Shown here one piece after another: positions 1-7,039 of a stretch of DNA of 13,570 nt (the first letter of the stretch is position 1; each line of letters opens with the position of its first letter). Position numbers and translations under genes: made by a program. Source of the stretch: Clostridia bacterium (GTDB lineage Bacteria; Bacillota; Clostridia; Oscillospirales; CAG-272); contig CAAGDE010000176.1 in assembly GCA_900768535.1 (NCBI GenBank), forward strand, positions 1 to 13,570. Direction: 5' to 3'. The notes beneath the pieces were generated by a model that was not told where the DNA came from, ran no database searches, and saw only the letters and a program-made list of their open reading frames with translations.

Positions 1-40
1 GAATCCAAAGAATTTCACTGAGAAGGGCATACCCCCGACT
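1..40 (+). repeat. Dispersed repeat, 3' part of a copy cut by the window edge
   Basis: This stretch matches the distal part of the repeat at 13530-13570 (shared signature CCAAAGAA, then CTGAGAAGGGC, then a run of C). It is also the reverse complement of 70-105. The two arms (5-40 and 70-105) form an inverted repeat with an uninterrupted 18-bp core (13-30 against 80-97) around a loop of about 29 bases. So it is either the end of a second copy facing the trmO copy, or one arm of a larger palindromic element. No coding signal was seen. Confidence 0.75.
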
Positions 41-69
41 GAAGCACCGGAAAGATTTCACGGTACGTT

Positions 70-168
70 GGTCGGGGGGATGCCCTTCTCAGTGAAAGTT
101 CTTGGGGTTCTTAGACCCTTCTTTCAAGAAGGGTCTAAGCGGGGTTTGGGGCAGAGCCCCAAGGTCTT
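70..168 (-). repeat. Dispersed repeat copy with two hairpins, at the 3' end of trmO
   Basis: Read on the minus strand this matches 13474-13570 on the plus strand along its length. Hairpin 1 (146-162) has 7-bp arms TTGGGGC/GCCCCAA. Hairpin 2 (110-139) has perfect 14-bp arms with a 2-base apex. In the other copy hairpin 2 differs at several stem positions but is still perfectly paired, which points to selection on structure. No U-run follows on either strand, so it is not a standard intrinsic terminator, though it could act as a processing or stability element. The end of trmO lies inside it. Confidence 0.8.
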
Positions 169-861
169 AACCCCCGAAACAACCAACCTGCACCCGTCCA
201 CACGGAAGAGGATGTTGAAGCCGGCGAAGGAGACGCCGTATTCGCGGGAGGGGTCATCCTGGTAGGAGGGGCGGGGATCATTTTCGAGGAGGAGAAGTGC
301 GGAGGCACGTTTTTCCATAGGAAGCTGTTCGAGGAGCGCCGGAGGGAAATCCACCTCCAGGCGGTGAGCGCGCACAGGGTCGGCGAAGCCGCCGGAGGCA
401 TCGGGGTGACTGTCGGTATAGGACAGATAGGGCTTGATATCAAGGATCGGCGTTCCGTCCATCAGATCGGCGCCGGAAACAATCAGGACCGCGCCCTGCG
501 CTGTCTCCTCCACCCGGAGCAGACGAACCGAGGACAGCCCGATGGGGTTGGGACGGAACGGCGAGCGGGAAGCGAACACGCCCACCGGCGTATTACCGCC
601 CAGGCGAGGCGGACGGACCATAGGCTGAAACGCGCCGCCGTGCGGGACTGCAGAAAAATCCCACAGAAGCCACAGGTGCGAAAATCCGGTAATCCCGCGG
701 ATGGCATCCGGATTGCGGAACTCCGGCAGAAAAACAATGCGCGATTCCAGCTCCGGGAGCAATCCGCTCTGCCGCGGGATCCCGAACTTTTCTGGAAAAT
801 CGCTATGAATCTGCGCAATAGGACGGCAGACAACCCCGCGCAATGCACTTTTCTTCGTCAT
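124..861 (-). CDS. trmO: tRNA (N6-threonylcarbamoyladenosine(37)-N6)-methyltransferase TrmO
   Basis: TrmO (TsaA/YaeB) uses S-adenosylmethionine to N6-methylate t6A at position 37 of tRNAs reading ACY codons; it is cytoplasmic. The 245-residue protein has the family hallmarks: GVFASRSPFRPNPIGLS (94-110), DGTPILDIKPYL (135-146) and DPRPSY (195-200) followed by DPSREYGV. Start: the ATG at 861 follows GGGAGGAG at good spacing, with a sigma-A-like promoter at 893-921, so it is transcribed on its own. Odd point: the last 15 or so residues (from about VKTLGLCPKPRLDPS) are encoded by the dispersed repeat, and the TGA stop is in the loop of its hairpin. The family domain seems complete before this tail, so the protein is probably functional. 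Confidence 0.93.
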   Translation of the reverse strand: MTKKSALRGVVCRPIAQIHSDFPEKFGIPRQSGLLPELESRIVFLPEFRNPDAIRGITGFSHLWLLWDFSAVPHGGAFQPMVRPPRLGGNTPVGVFASRSPFRPNPIGLSSVRLLRVEETAQGAVLIVSGADLMDGTPILDIKPYLSYTDSHPDASGGFADPVRAHRLEVDFPPALLEQLPMEKRASALLLLENDPRPSYQDDPSREYGVSFAGFNILFRVDGCRLVVSGVKTLGLCPKPRLDPS

Positions 862-892
862 GATTTCTCCTCCCGGACCAATTCTCCCCTAT

Positions 893-921
893 ATTGTACC
901 GCAAAATGCAGAAAAAGTCAA
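893..921 (-). promoter_or_regulatory. Sigma-A-type promoter of trmO
   Basis: On the minus strand, -35 TTGACT (916-921) and -10 TACAAT (893-898) are separated by exactly 17 bases. The -10 box is about 30 bases from the trmO start codon. The -35 box overlaps the 3' arm and tail of the terminator of the upstream operon. Confidence 0.8.
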
Positions 922-942
922 GGGGCTCTTTTACAGCCCCTT
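911..942 (-). terminator. Intrinsic terminator of the carbohydrate operon
   Basis: On the minus strand, 8-bp perfect arms AAGGGGCT (935-942) and AGCCCCTT (920-927) close a 7-base loop and are followed by GACTTTTTC. It lies 33 bases after the stop codon of the beta-helix lipoprotein gene. This marks the operon end and insulates trmO. Confidence 0.8.
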
Positions 943-975
943 TCAAATTGCGCTGAGGTTTCTGAATCAGGGTTC

Positions 976-2802
976 CTAACACAGATTGCATTCTTTTCCG
1001 ACCGACAGCGGGACGCCTGTGGGGTATTCTCCGAGTGAGACGGCATTTTCTGCGGTAATGATCGCCTCGGCACGGATCACTGCGTCCGAAAAACGCGTTT
1101 CGGAGACAATCCGATCCACCCGGATCTGCCGCAGTCCGCTACCAAGCGTCAGGAACGTTGCATAGGTGCGGTTCCGGATCTCCACGGATTCCAGCCGGAA
1201 ATTCTCGGTCCCGCTCAGATAAATGGCAGAGGGATCCGTACCCGCCTGTCCGCTTACAGTCAGCATTCCGATTCGGATATCCGTATTATTCCTCTTCCCC
1301 GCCTTCGTTGCGGCATAGAGAATCCAACCACCATTACTCTCGACCTCCAGCTCGTCAATATCCACATTTCTGCAACCGTATGCGATCGACAAAGCCCGAT
1401 CACCGAAGCCAACCAGCGTCAGCTTTCCGATCCCGACCCGTCCGGCTTCATGGATGTTCAGTCCGCGCAGCTTCGGTTTTTCTGCACTCGCCTCGGCGTA
1501 AAACTCCCCGATGTATATTTCAGGCCAGGTCTCCACATTCTCAACGTAGGTGGCAGTGCCGTTGACATACAGCGCCTCCTCGTGAATATCGGTAGCGGTG
1601 ATCTTACCGAAGCGAAGGTTTCGGATGGTCATATCCTTTTCATTCTCGGATGCAAAATAGAATCCCGCATCGGCGCTGGAAACATTCACCGCTGCACAGA
1701 CATCCGAGGCAATGATCTCATCTACGGTAATGTCATAGCCCGCGCAGATGGATATTGCCGCGCTTCTGCCGTCGTTCAAACCGGGGAATTCCTTCAGCCC
1801 GTGGCACTCGATCGTTCCGATATGAATATCGTGCGGGTGCTGGGTCGGCTTCCCGCCCGGCTTTTGCGTATAGGTGTTGGGATTGCGTGTAACAATATAA
1901 TCCCCGCTGTTGCCCCAGTGGATCAGTACCGCCCGGTTGACCAGGGTCCCATCCGGAACATAGACCTTGCCGATGGTAATGTCATAGGAGTCCCCGGTGA
2001 TAAAAACGCCGTTGGTATGCTTGGTCCCGCCGGTGATGACAACATTTTCGATATTGCAGTGCGTAACACTGGTTGAGGTGGCGTATCTGCCGAACATCAG
2101 CGCACAGCGCTCACCGTGGTTGGAATCATACCGCCGGTTATCCACGCTCCAGATATTCAGCGTACCGATAATCGTAGTGTTGCTCTCAATATAGACCGCC
2201 GCAGTACTGGTTTCCATGCCCCAGTAGGAGATCTTTGCATTTTCGGAGCGGACGGTGATATTTCCAAAGGTCACGGGAGCCGCAGTATAGTATTCCTCCT
2301 CCGGCAACACCAGCAGAATGCCGCCTGCCGACGCATACTGTGCCGCGCGCATCAGGGCAGTGGCGTCGTTGGTCTTTCCGTCTCCCCTTGCGCCGAACTG
2401 GCGCGGCGTAACGGATTCCTCCGCCTGCAGGACCGCCCAGATTCCGCCATCCAGCCGCTCAAAGATTCCCTCCGGCTTTTCGCGGACAATGCGGTAGACT
2501 GCCGCCCCGCCATCCCCCGGCGCGTAATAGCCCTTGGTTGAAACGGTGCAGGGGGCACGGTCCGTAAACAGACCGGTGTTCTCCCGGAGATCGGCAAAGC
2601 TGTCAAACAGCTCTGCGTCCGCCGGATAATCCTTTTTATTCGTATCCATTGTGGTTTCCTCTTGCTGTGGTTTGGTATCGGTTGTCTCCGGCTCGGTCTT
2701 CCCGTCCGGCTGCTCCGGCTTTCCCCCGCAGGAGATCAGGCAAAACAGCAGGACGGCAAGGAGAACCGGGGGCAACGGATGAATCGATATGCGATGTTTC
2801 AT
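976..2802 (-). CDS. Secreted lipoprotein with pectate-lyase-3-type right-handed beta-helix
   Basis: The 608-residue protein starts with a lipoprotein signal peptide: basic MKHR, a hydrophobic stretch, and lipobox LISC with the acylated Cys at 25. A low-complexity linker rich in Glu, Thr, Lys and Pro (about 27-57) follows, typical of a tether to the outer membrane leaflet. A short lead domain contains GYYAPGDGGAAVYRI (91-105). Then FGARGDGKTNDATAL (136-150) marks the beginning of a Pectate_lyase_3/GH28-like beta-helix, which fills the rest with repeated short-strand rungs. Such proteins cleave or bind acidic polysaccharides such as pectin, and the lead segment also recalls phage tailspike-type depolymerases. 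No catalytic residues could be assigned. The frame is open to 3009, but the ATG at 2802 is chosen because it opens the signal peptide. It lies 14 bases after the 46-residue ORF and has only a weak Shine-Dalgarno, suggesting coupling. Last gene of the operon. Confidence 0.85.
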   Translation of the reverse strand: MKHRISIHPLPPVLLAVLLFCLISCGGKPEQPDGKTEPETTDTKPQQEETTMDTNKKDYPADAELFDSFADLRENTGLFTDRAPCTVSTKGYYAPGDGGAAVYRIVREKPEGIFERLDGGIWAVLQAEESVTPRQFGARGDGKTNDATALMRAAQYASAGGILLVLPEEEYYTAAPVTFGNITVRSENAKISYWGMETSTAAVYIESNTTIIGTLNIWSVDNRRYDSNHGERCALMFGRYATSTSVTHCNIENVVITGGTKHTNGVFITGDSYDITIGKVYVPDGTLVNRAVLIHWGNSGDYIVTRNPNTYTQKPGGKPTQHPHDIHIGTIECHGLKEFPGLNDGRSAAISICAGYDITVDEIIASDVCAAVNVSSADAGFYFASENEKDMTIRNLRFGKITATDIHEEALYVNGTATYVENVETWPEIYIGEFYAEASAEKPKLRGLNIHEAGRVGIGKLTLVGFGDRALSIAYGCRNVDIDELEVESNGGWILYAATKAGKRNNTDIRIGMLTVSGQAGTDPSAIYLSGTENFRLESVEIRNRTYATFLTLGSGLRQIRVDRIVSETRFSDAVIRAEAIITAENAVSLGEYPTGVPLSVGKECNLC

Positions 2803-2816
2803 TTTTCCGGATACCG

Positions 2817-2957
2817 TCAGTGCTTCGTAAGATCCGTTCCGCTGCCCCATTCCAGGATTGTCCCCACGCCGCGCTCGACGCTGGAGACGGTCAGAATATC
2901 CTGCTCCTGAAATTCCGTAACGGAAGCCGCGACCGCTGTATACTGTTTTTTCATCAT
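2817..2957 (-). CDS. Small 46-residue peptide of unknown function
   Basis: This short ORF (ATG at 2957, TGA at 2817-2819) has one of the best ribosome binding sites in the locus (AAAGGAGAAGG, 4 bases before the ATG). It starts 26 bases after the stop of the secreted-protein gene and ends 14 bases before the lipoprotein start, so it sits exactly in the gap. It begins MMKKQYTAVAASVTEFQEQD and ends in a Gly-rich stretch with WGSGTDLTKH. There is no membrane segment, signal peptide or Cys. I do not recognise a family. Its N-terminal pattern (MKK-x-Y, then EF, then a DI-x-T-x-S-like segment, here DILTVSS) resembles short hypothetical peptides I associate with gut Clostridia; that is an impression, not a search result. 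It may be a translated leader or coupler for the lipoprotein, or a functional small peptide. Confidence 0.7.
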   Translation of the reverse strand: MMKKQYTAVAASVTEFQEQDILTVSSVERGVGTILEWGSGTDLTKH

Positions 2958-2983
2958 TGAACCTTCTCCTTTCACCCCGGCAT

Positions 2984-4573
2984 TCATCCGGCAACCGTTG
3001 CATCCGCATTCACACAGACCGTAACCGGCTTGCCGGATACGCGTGTGCCGTCCGCCCGTTCGCAGAAGGGCGTAACAACAAAGGTGATTCTGCCTGCATC
3101 CGCCGGAACATTCCGGATACCGATTGCAACCAGGTAGCTCCCGCCCAGCTGTGCGGCGCTGTACTCCTCGCGCAGTCCCAGCTCATTTTCCGCCGTCACG
3201 GTGTTGTATGCCGTGCAAGCCGTTGTTTCAAACTGCTTTCCCGTGCCGCTCTCCGGCGTTGCGGTGACGGTAAAGCCGACCTTCTGCCATTCCAGGCTGT
3301 CCAGCGTTGCAATAAAGCGGACGGCATAGGTCCCGTCCCCGGCGGCAGTCTGCACCGCGACCGCCTCGATTTCAGGCACCTTTTCCACCGAGAGATTGTC
3401 AACCGAAACGGATGCGCCGGTTCCCTCTGCAAACAGGCGGATTGCCGGTGTGGTCTCCGATTCCGGAACGGAAGCAGTGGACAGAACCGATGCCGGGCGG
3501 GAATCGGCGGTTTTCCAGACGCGGAGGCAGACCTGCCCGCCAAGCCGCGTGTATTCAACGGTATACCACACGCCCGGTGTGAGCGTCCCGTCCGTACCGT
3601 CCCCGGCGGTCAGACGGATTGCGTTTGCCGTATCGGTCCGGTCAGACAAAAGCTCCACACCGTAAGTCCCGGCAGTGTTTGCGGTGTCCAGACGGATATC
3701 GCCGCGGAGCCTGTAGCGGGCTGCCTGACAGACAGAGGGATAGACCAAGCCGGCAGCCCCCTCCGCCAGGTCGGTCCGGAAGAATTTGTTGCCGCTCTCC
3801 TGTGCAACCGTTCCGGCAACCGTGGACTGGAAGTTTCCGCTCCGGTTGTAATCCTTTCCAACGGTCTGATCCTCAAAGTCGGTTGCATAGGTTACCGTAT
3901 TCCTGACACACAGATTGTCAAGATAGAACACGGTCTCCCCGGAACTGCCGCTTACCAGGGTCAGGGACGGCGTAAACTTGCCCTCCGGAACCGTGAGGTT
4001 CGTCACGGCGCAGTCATTGGGATCCCCGCCCTTTGCCCAAACCTTCACCGTCACATCGGTTCCTTTGCGGGTGTATTCAAAAGAGTTCCACTGCTCGCTT
4101 GCGTAGGCATTTTTGACGGTCTCGAACTGCCCGGCGCCGACAATGCGCGTCTGCCGGATATTCGGATAGGAATACAGCATTGCTGCATTTTCCCGCCGTT
4201 TGGAAAGGTTCGGAACAAAATAAACGCCATAGCCGGTATTGGCTTCCGGCGAGGATGGAAGCGCAATATCCCCCGTCAGGGTGAACACATCCTGCTCAAA
4301 GGTATACGGATATATCAGGAATCCGGAATTTTTATCCGGAAGCGTCACGGACAGATACTTGTTCCCATCCTTTTCCGCGATTAAAGCAGTGGGACTCCCC
4401 TTTTCGGAGGCACTGCCCCAGCCGCTGTCGCGCACAAAGGCTTCCCCCGCCGTCAGATTTTCAAAATCCGTCATGCGGGTCACAACGCCCGGCTCCGATT
4501 CGGCATTCGACGGGACCGTCAGCAGGGATACCAGCATGGTCAGCAGAAGGAAAACGGATACTGTTTTTTTCAT
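2984..4573 (-). CDS. Secreted protein with two duplicated beta-sandwich modules and a C-terminal gut-Clostridia-type domain
   Basis: The 529-residue protein has a Sec signal peptide (MKK, hydrophobic 5-20, likely cleavage after SNA at 24) and no lipobox. Two related modules follow. Module 1 runs from TDFENLTAG (35) to YLDNLCVRN (225), module 2 from TDFEDQTVG (231) to SVDNLSVEK (398). Both contain a matching inner motif (SFEYTRKG at 164 and TVEYTRLG at 338, each followed by a V-x-VW-type strand), so they are an internal duplication with a LamG/CBM-like beta-sandwich pattern. The C-terminal 130 residues (AVRFIATLDSLEWQKVGF at 417-434, then IRNVPADAGRITFVVTPF) resemble a domain I know from secreted proteins of gut Clostridia, of no firm function. 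No catalytic site was seen, so glycan binding or surface display is the better guess. The usual Shine-Dalgarno position is weak; see the leader at 4584-4607. Confidence 0.8.
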   Translation of the reverse strand: MKKTVSVFLLLTMLVSLLTVPSNAESEPGVVTRMTDFENLTAGEAFVRDSGWGSASEKGSPTALIAEKDGNKYLSVTLPDKNSGFLIYPYTFEQDVFTLTGDIALPSSPEANTGYGVYFVPNLSKRRENAAMLYSYPNIRQTRIVGAGQFETVKNAYASEQWNSFEYTRKGTDVTVKVWAKGGDPNDCAVTNLTVPEGKFTPSLTLVSGSSGETVFYLDNLCVRNTVTYATDFEDQTVGKDYNRSGNFQSTVAGTVAQESGNKFFRTDLAEGAAGLVYPSVCQAARYRLRGDIRLDTANTAGTYGVELLSDRTDTANAIRLTAGDGTDGTLTPGVWYTVEYTRLGGQVCLRVWKTADSRPASVLSTASVPESETTPAIRLFAEGTGASVSVDNLSVEKVPEIEAVAVQTAAGDGTYAVRFIATLDSLEWQKVGFTVTATPESGTGKQFETTACTAYNTVTAENELGLREEYSAAQLGGSYLVAIGIRNVPADAGRITFVVTPFCERADGTRVSGKPVTVCVNADATVAG

Positions 4574-4583
4574 GATCTTGTCT

Positions 4584-4607
4584 TCATGACATCATGTCAT
4601 GTCCTTT
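4584..4607 (-). promoter_or_regulatory. Structured Shine-Dalgarno leader with three-codon uORF
   Basis: A good Shine-Dalgarno (AAAGGA, 4602-4607) lies 28 bases before the annotated ATG at 4573, too far for normal use. Between them is a perfect 7-bp hairpin with a 3-base loop (4585-4601, arms CATGACA/TGTCATG). Within it is a minimal ORF ATG ATG TCA TGA (4584-4595), 6 bases from the Shine-Dalgarno. Folding would cut the effective spacing to about 11 bases; alternatively, ribosomes ending the uORF could restart at 4573. Confidence 0.45.
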
Positions 4608-4671
4608 CTTTACGGTATTTTCGGATCCCCGATCCGGGCACAGGAAAAAGACGTTACCGTCCTGCAAAGCA

Positions 4672-6159
4672 TCAGCCGGATGCTTCCTTTTTGCCAAGGA
4701 TAATGTCCAGCTGAGACTGCCACAGATCCACATTCTCCCGGCAGTATTTTGCATAGCCCGTATTCTTTTCGATCATCATCCGGTAAATCTTGGAATCGTG
4801 ATTGCCAAAGGAAACCCGGAAGATATAGGAAAAGTCAGGCGTAATGGAATCAAAAATCAGATCGATCATGTGGGAATCCTTCGACTGGAGCGACACGCCC
4901 TTTTTGAGGAAGGTTTCCTTGTAGACCGGTCGGATGATCTCATAGGAATAGTACGCCAGCCCATTGAGCAGCATCGCGGAAAATTCCGCATCATCCACGG
5001 TTGTAGGAATGGAGAAGAAGCCCATTGCCGCATTCACGGTAATATAATGCTTCTGCTCACCGTCATACTTCGGATACGGCAGAACGCCGTAATTGATCTC
5101 GGACGCCTTGATGCGGTGCCCGTTGTCAAACGAGTTGAGATTGAACAGAACCGTCCCCTCGGTGAACGTCTTGTTGTTATCAAAAATCGTTCCGGAAACA
5201 TAAAGGAAGCTGTCGCTGTTGAGAAACCGGAACAGGCGCTGGAACACGTTCACATTGTGTTCGTCCTCAAAATTCAGCTGATACTCCCCGCTCTCGTTCT
5301 TCACCACATACTCCGCGCCCAGGGAGTACACCAGCAGGCTCCCCTTGAAATCGGCGCTCAGCCCGTAGCGGTCGGTCACACCGTCCCCGTCCGTATCCCC
5401 CTTTGCCTCTGCGGAGAGCTGTTCAAGCTTCTCCAGCGTCCATCCGCCCGCGTCCACAAGATCATACATCTCATCCGGGTCGGAGTCAAACACGCTTCCG
5501 TACATATCTTTATTGAAAAACACGCCGACCGCGCCGGACATCGGCTCCACCGAACCGTAGCTGACCGCGCCGTAAAGCCTGCCTTCAATCGTGCACGGAT
5601 CGTTCCACCCCTGTACATACCACGGTTGGGAAAGATCAATGCTGTCCATATCCGTCAGATTCCGGAAGTAATGGGAGCTGACCACCATGCCGATCATGCC
5701 GTAAACGTTCGGGTAAAAGCAGATATCATAGCTTCCCGACTGGGAGGTCATCTCCGCATTCAGGGCGGCGTTGTACTCGGTGGAGTCGTTGCCCTTGTAA
5801 ATCTGCTTCAGCTGAATCTCATAGGCAAATTCCAGCTCGCTGTTTCTCTTGAAGATCGCGTCGTTCAGAATGTCCGTATTGACTGCGTGTTCCTCAAACT
5901 GCCAAATCTTCCCCGGCGGAATCAGCAGCTTCAGCTCCGCGCCGCCGTATTTTTTCACCGGCAGCTCATACGGCGCCTCGGTTACGGGTTCGGTTTGGGA
6001 GTCGCTGTCCGTCTCTCCGGTTCCCGGATCGGGCGTCGGGGGCTTCTTCCCGCAGGAAGCCAGCGTGCCGAGCAGAAGAAGCAGTGCCAGCAGACCGGTC
6101 AGCCACCCGACCCTGCCGCTCCCGCCCCTCCTGCCGTTTGGTTGCGTTTTTTTCATCAT
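4672..6159 (-). CDS. Extracellular solute-binding lipoprotein (family 1-type, sugar ABC transporter)
   Basis: The 495-residue protein has a twin-basic start, a strong hydrophobic segment (about 18-34) and lipobox LASC with Cys at 36. A Pro/Thr/Asp/Glu-rich linker follows to about 62, and then a bi-lobed binding-protein body. Recognisable parts are YDICFYPNVYGMIGMVVSS (144-162), the segment GVFFNKDMYG (212-221), and an EF-hand-like DTDGDGVTDRYG (255-266), which is common in Clostridia sugar-binding proteins and likely binds calcium. It would capture an oligosaccharide or sugar acid and hand it to an ABC permease, but no permease or ATPase is in this window. Start: the ATG at 6159 (or the adjacent one at 6156) opens the signal peptide and follows AAAGGAAAGG. 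The frame is open to 6195 without signal-peptide support. It is 94 bases downstream of the aldolase gene, and no clear terminator was seen in that gap. Confidence 0.88.
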   Translation of the reverse strand: MMKKTQPNGRRGGSGRVGWLTGLLALLLLLGTLASCGKKPPTPDPGTGETDSDSQTEPVTEAPYELPVKKYGGAELKLLIPPGKIWQFEEHAVNTDILNDAIFKRNSELEFAYEIQLKQIYKGNDSTEYNAALNAEMTSQSGSYDICFYPNVYGMIGMVVSSHYFRNLTDMDSIDLSQPWYVQGWNDPCTIEGRLYGAVSYGSVEPMSGAVGVFFNKDMYGSVFDSDPDEMYDLVDAGGWTLEKLEQLSAEAKGDTDGDGVTDRYGLSADFKGSLLVYSLGAEYVVKNESGEYQLNFEDEHNVNVFQRLFRFLNSDSFLYVSGTIFDNNKTFTEGTVLFNLNSFDNGHRIKASEINYGVLPYPKYDGEQKHYITVNAAMGFFSIPTTVDDAEFSAMLLNGLAYYSYEIIRPVYKETFLKKGVSLQSKDSHMIDLIFDSITPDFSYIFRVSFGNHDSKIYRMMIEKNTGYAKYCRENVDLWQSQLDIILGKKEASG

Positions 6160-6253
6160 ACCTTTCCTTTCCGCGGCGCAGACCTCGCACCGCAAGCTTG
6201 TTTTCTCTCAACTGACCATCTGAAACAGTCCCGGACTGCAGGCATCGTTTTCT

Positions 6254-7039
6254 TCACTCCCCCCTTTCCTGCCGGCGGCAGGCGCGGAGCTTCTCCTGCT
6301 GGGCGGTATAGTAGCCCCGCAGTGCCTCCACATCGGCGCCGATGTTGATGAACTGATATCCCATTGCCGCAAGCTCCGTCAGGTTTTCCGTGCTTCCGAC
6401 CGTTCCGGCAAATTTTCCGTTCCGGCGTGCGCACTCGGCAATCCGCTGCCGCGCTTCGCTCAGCTCCCGGCATCCGAACCGGAACGGTTTTCCGATCCCC
6501 TGGCTGTAGTCCGCCGGACCGAAGAAGATCATGTCAATGCCCGGCAGCGCGCAGATCTCCTCCAATTCTCCCATCGGCTCCGGATCCTCAATCTGTACCA
6601 CGGTAAAACGCTCCTCGTTCGCCTGCCGGATGTAGCTGTCCATATCCTCCCCGCCAAAGCAGGTGTCCGAATTCCCGCCGTCCACGGGTCTGCGCCCGAC
6701 CGGATGGAATTTGGTATAGTAAACGATCCGCTTTGCGTCCGCAAGCCCCATCAGGTGCGGCACCATAATGCCGGCGCTGTCTGCCTCCAGGGGACGGATC
6801 AGATCACTGTACGACCCCCGCTCCACACGCGTCAGAATGTCACAGTCATAAATTTTTGCCGCCCGGACGAACTCCGCAACGCCGGACATATTCGCCGGAA
6901 CGTGCTCCAGATCGATCCAGACGCAGTCAAATCCGCACGCCGCCGCAAGCTCGGCTTCCCGCGGGTCGGAAAGATTGCACTTGGTGCTGACCGCAACGCC
7001 GCCCGACCGCATGATCCTCAATACTCTGCTGCTTCTCAT
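6254..7039 (-). CDS. HpcH/HpaI-family class II aldolase (2-keto-3-deoxy sugar acid aldolase-like)
   Basis: Proteins of this family cleave 2-keto-3-deoxy or 4-hydroxy-2-oxo acids to pyruvate plus an aldehyde, using a divalent metal. The 261-residue length is usual. Residues expected from the HpaI active site are in place: His46 in WIDLEHVP (41-48), Arg71 in LTRVERGS, Glu151 in VVQIEDPE, and Asp177 in FFGPADYSQG. These correspond to HpaI His45, Arg70, Glu149 and Asp175. The barrel continues to INIGADVEALRGYY. The ATG at 7039 overlaps the stop of the upstream Asp-box gene as ATGA, so the two are translationally coupled. The frame is open to 7351, but that part overlaps the upstream gene. The substrate could be 2-keto-3-deoxy-L-rhamnonate or a similar acid; sequence alone does not decide. 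It is not of the NanA class expected for sialic acid breakdown. Confidence 0.9.
   Translation of the reverse strand: MRSSRVLRIMRSGGVAVSTKCNLSDPREAELAAACGFDCVWIDLEHVPANMSGVAEFVRAAKIYDCDILTRVERGSYSDLIRPLEADSAGIMVPHLMGLADAKRIVYYTKFHPVGRRPVDGGNSDTCFGGEDMDSYIRQANEERFTVVQIEDPEPMGELEEICALPGIDMIFFGPADYSQGIGKPFRFGCRELSEARQRIAECARRNGKFAGTVGSTENLTELAAMGYQFINIGADVEALRGYYTAQQEKLRACRRQERGE

Noticed and set aside
68..265. 65-codon plus-strand frame across the repeat and trmO end
   Set aside because: It merely reads through the dispersed repeat and then antisense to trmO.
2957..4384. 475-codon open frame on the plus strand
   Set aside because: Antisense to the secreted two-module protein, rich in Arg, Gly and Cys, without family features.
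4622..4636. Hairpin CGGATC/GATCCG after the binding-protein gene as a terminator
   Set aside because: Only 6 bp with a 3-base loop and no T-run after it; the downstream gene appears to be part of the same operon.
6160..6253. Possible 29-codon ORF between aldolase and binding-protein genes
   Set aside because: No ribosome binding site, Arg-rich composition, and it is only the upstream part of an alternative frame.
4594..6348. 584-codon open frame on the plus strand
   Set aside because: It lies antisense to the solute-binding lipoprotein, has His/Arg/Val-rich composition with no domain I recognise, and has no convincing start. A product of GC-rich codon bias in the real gene.
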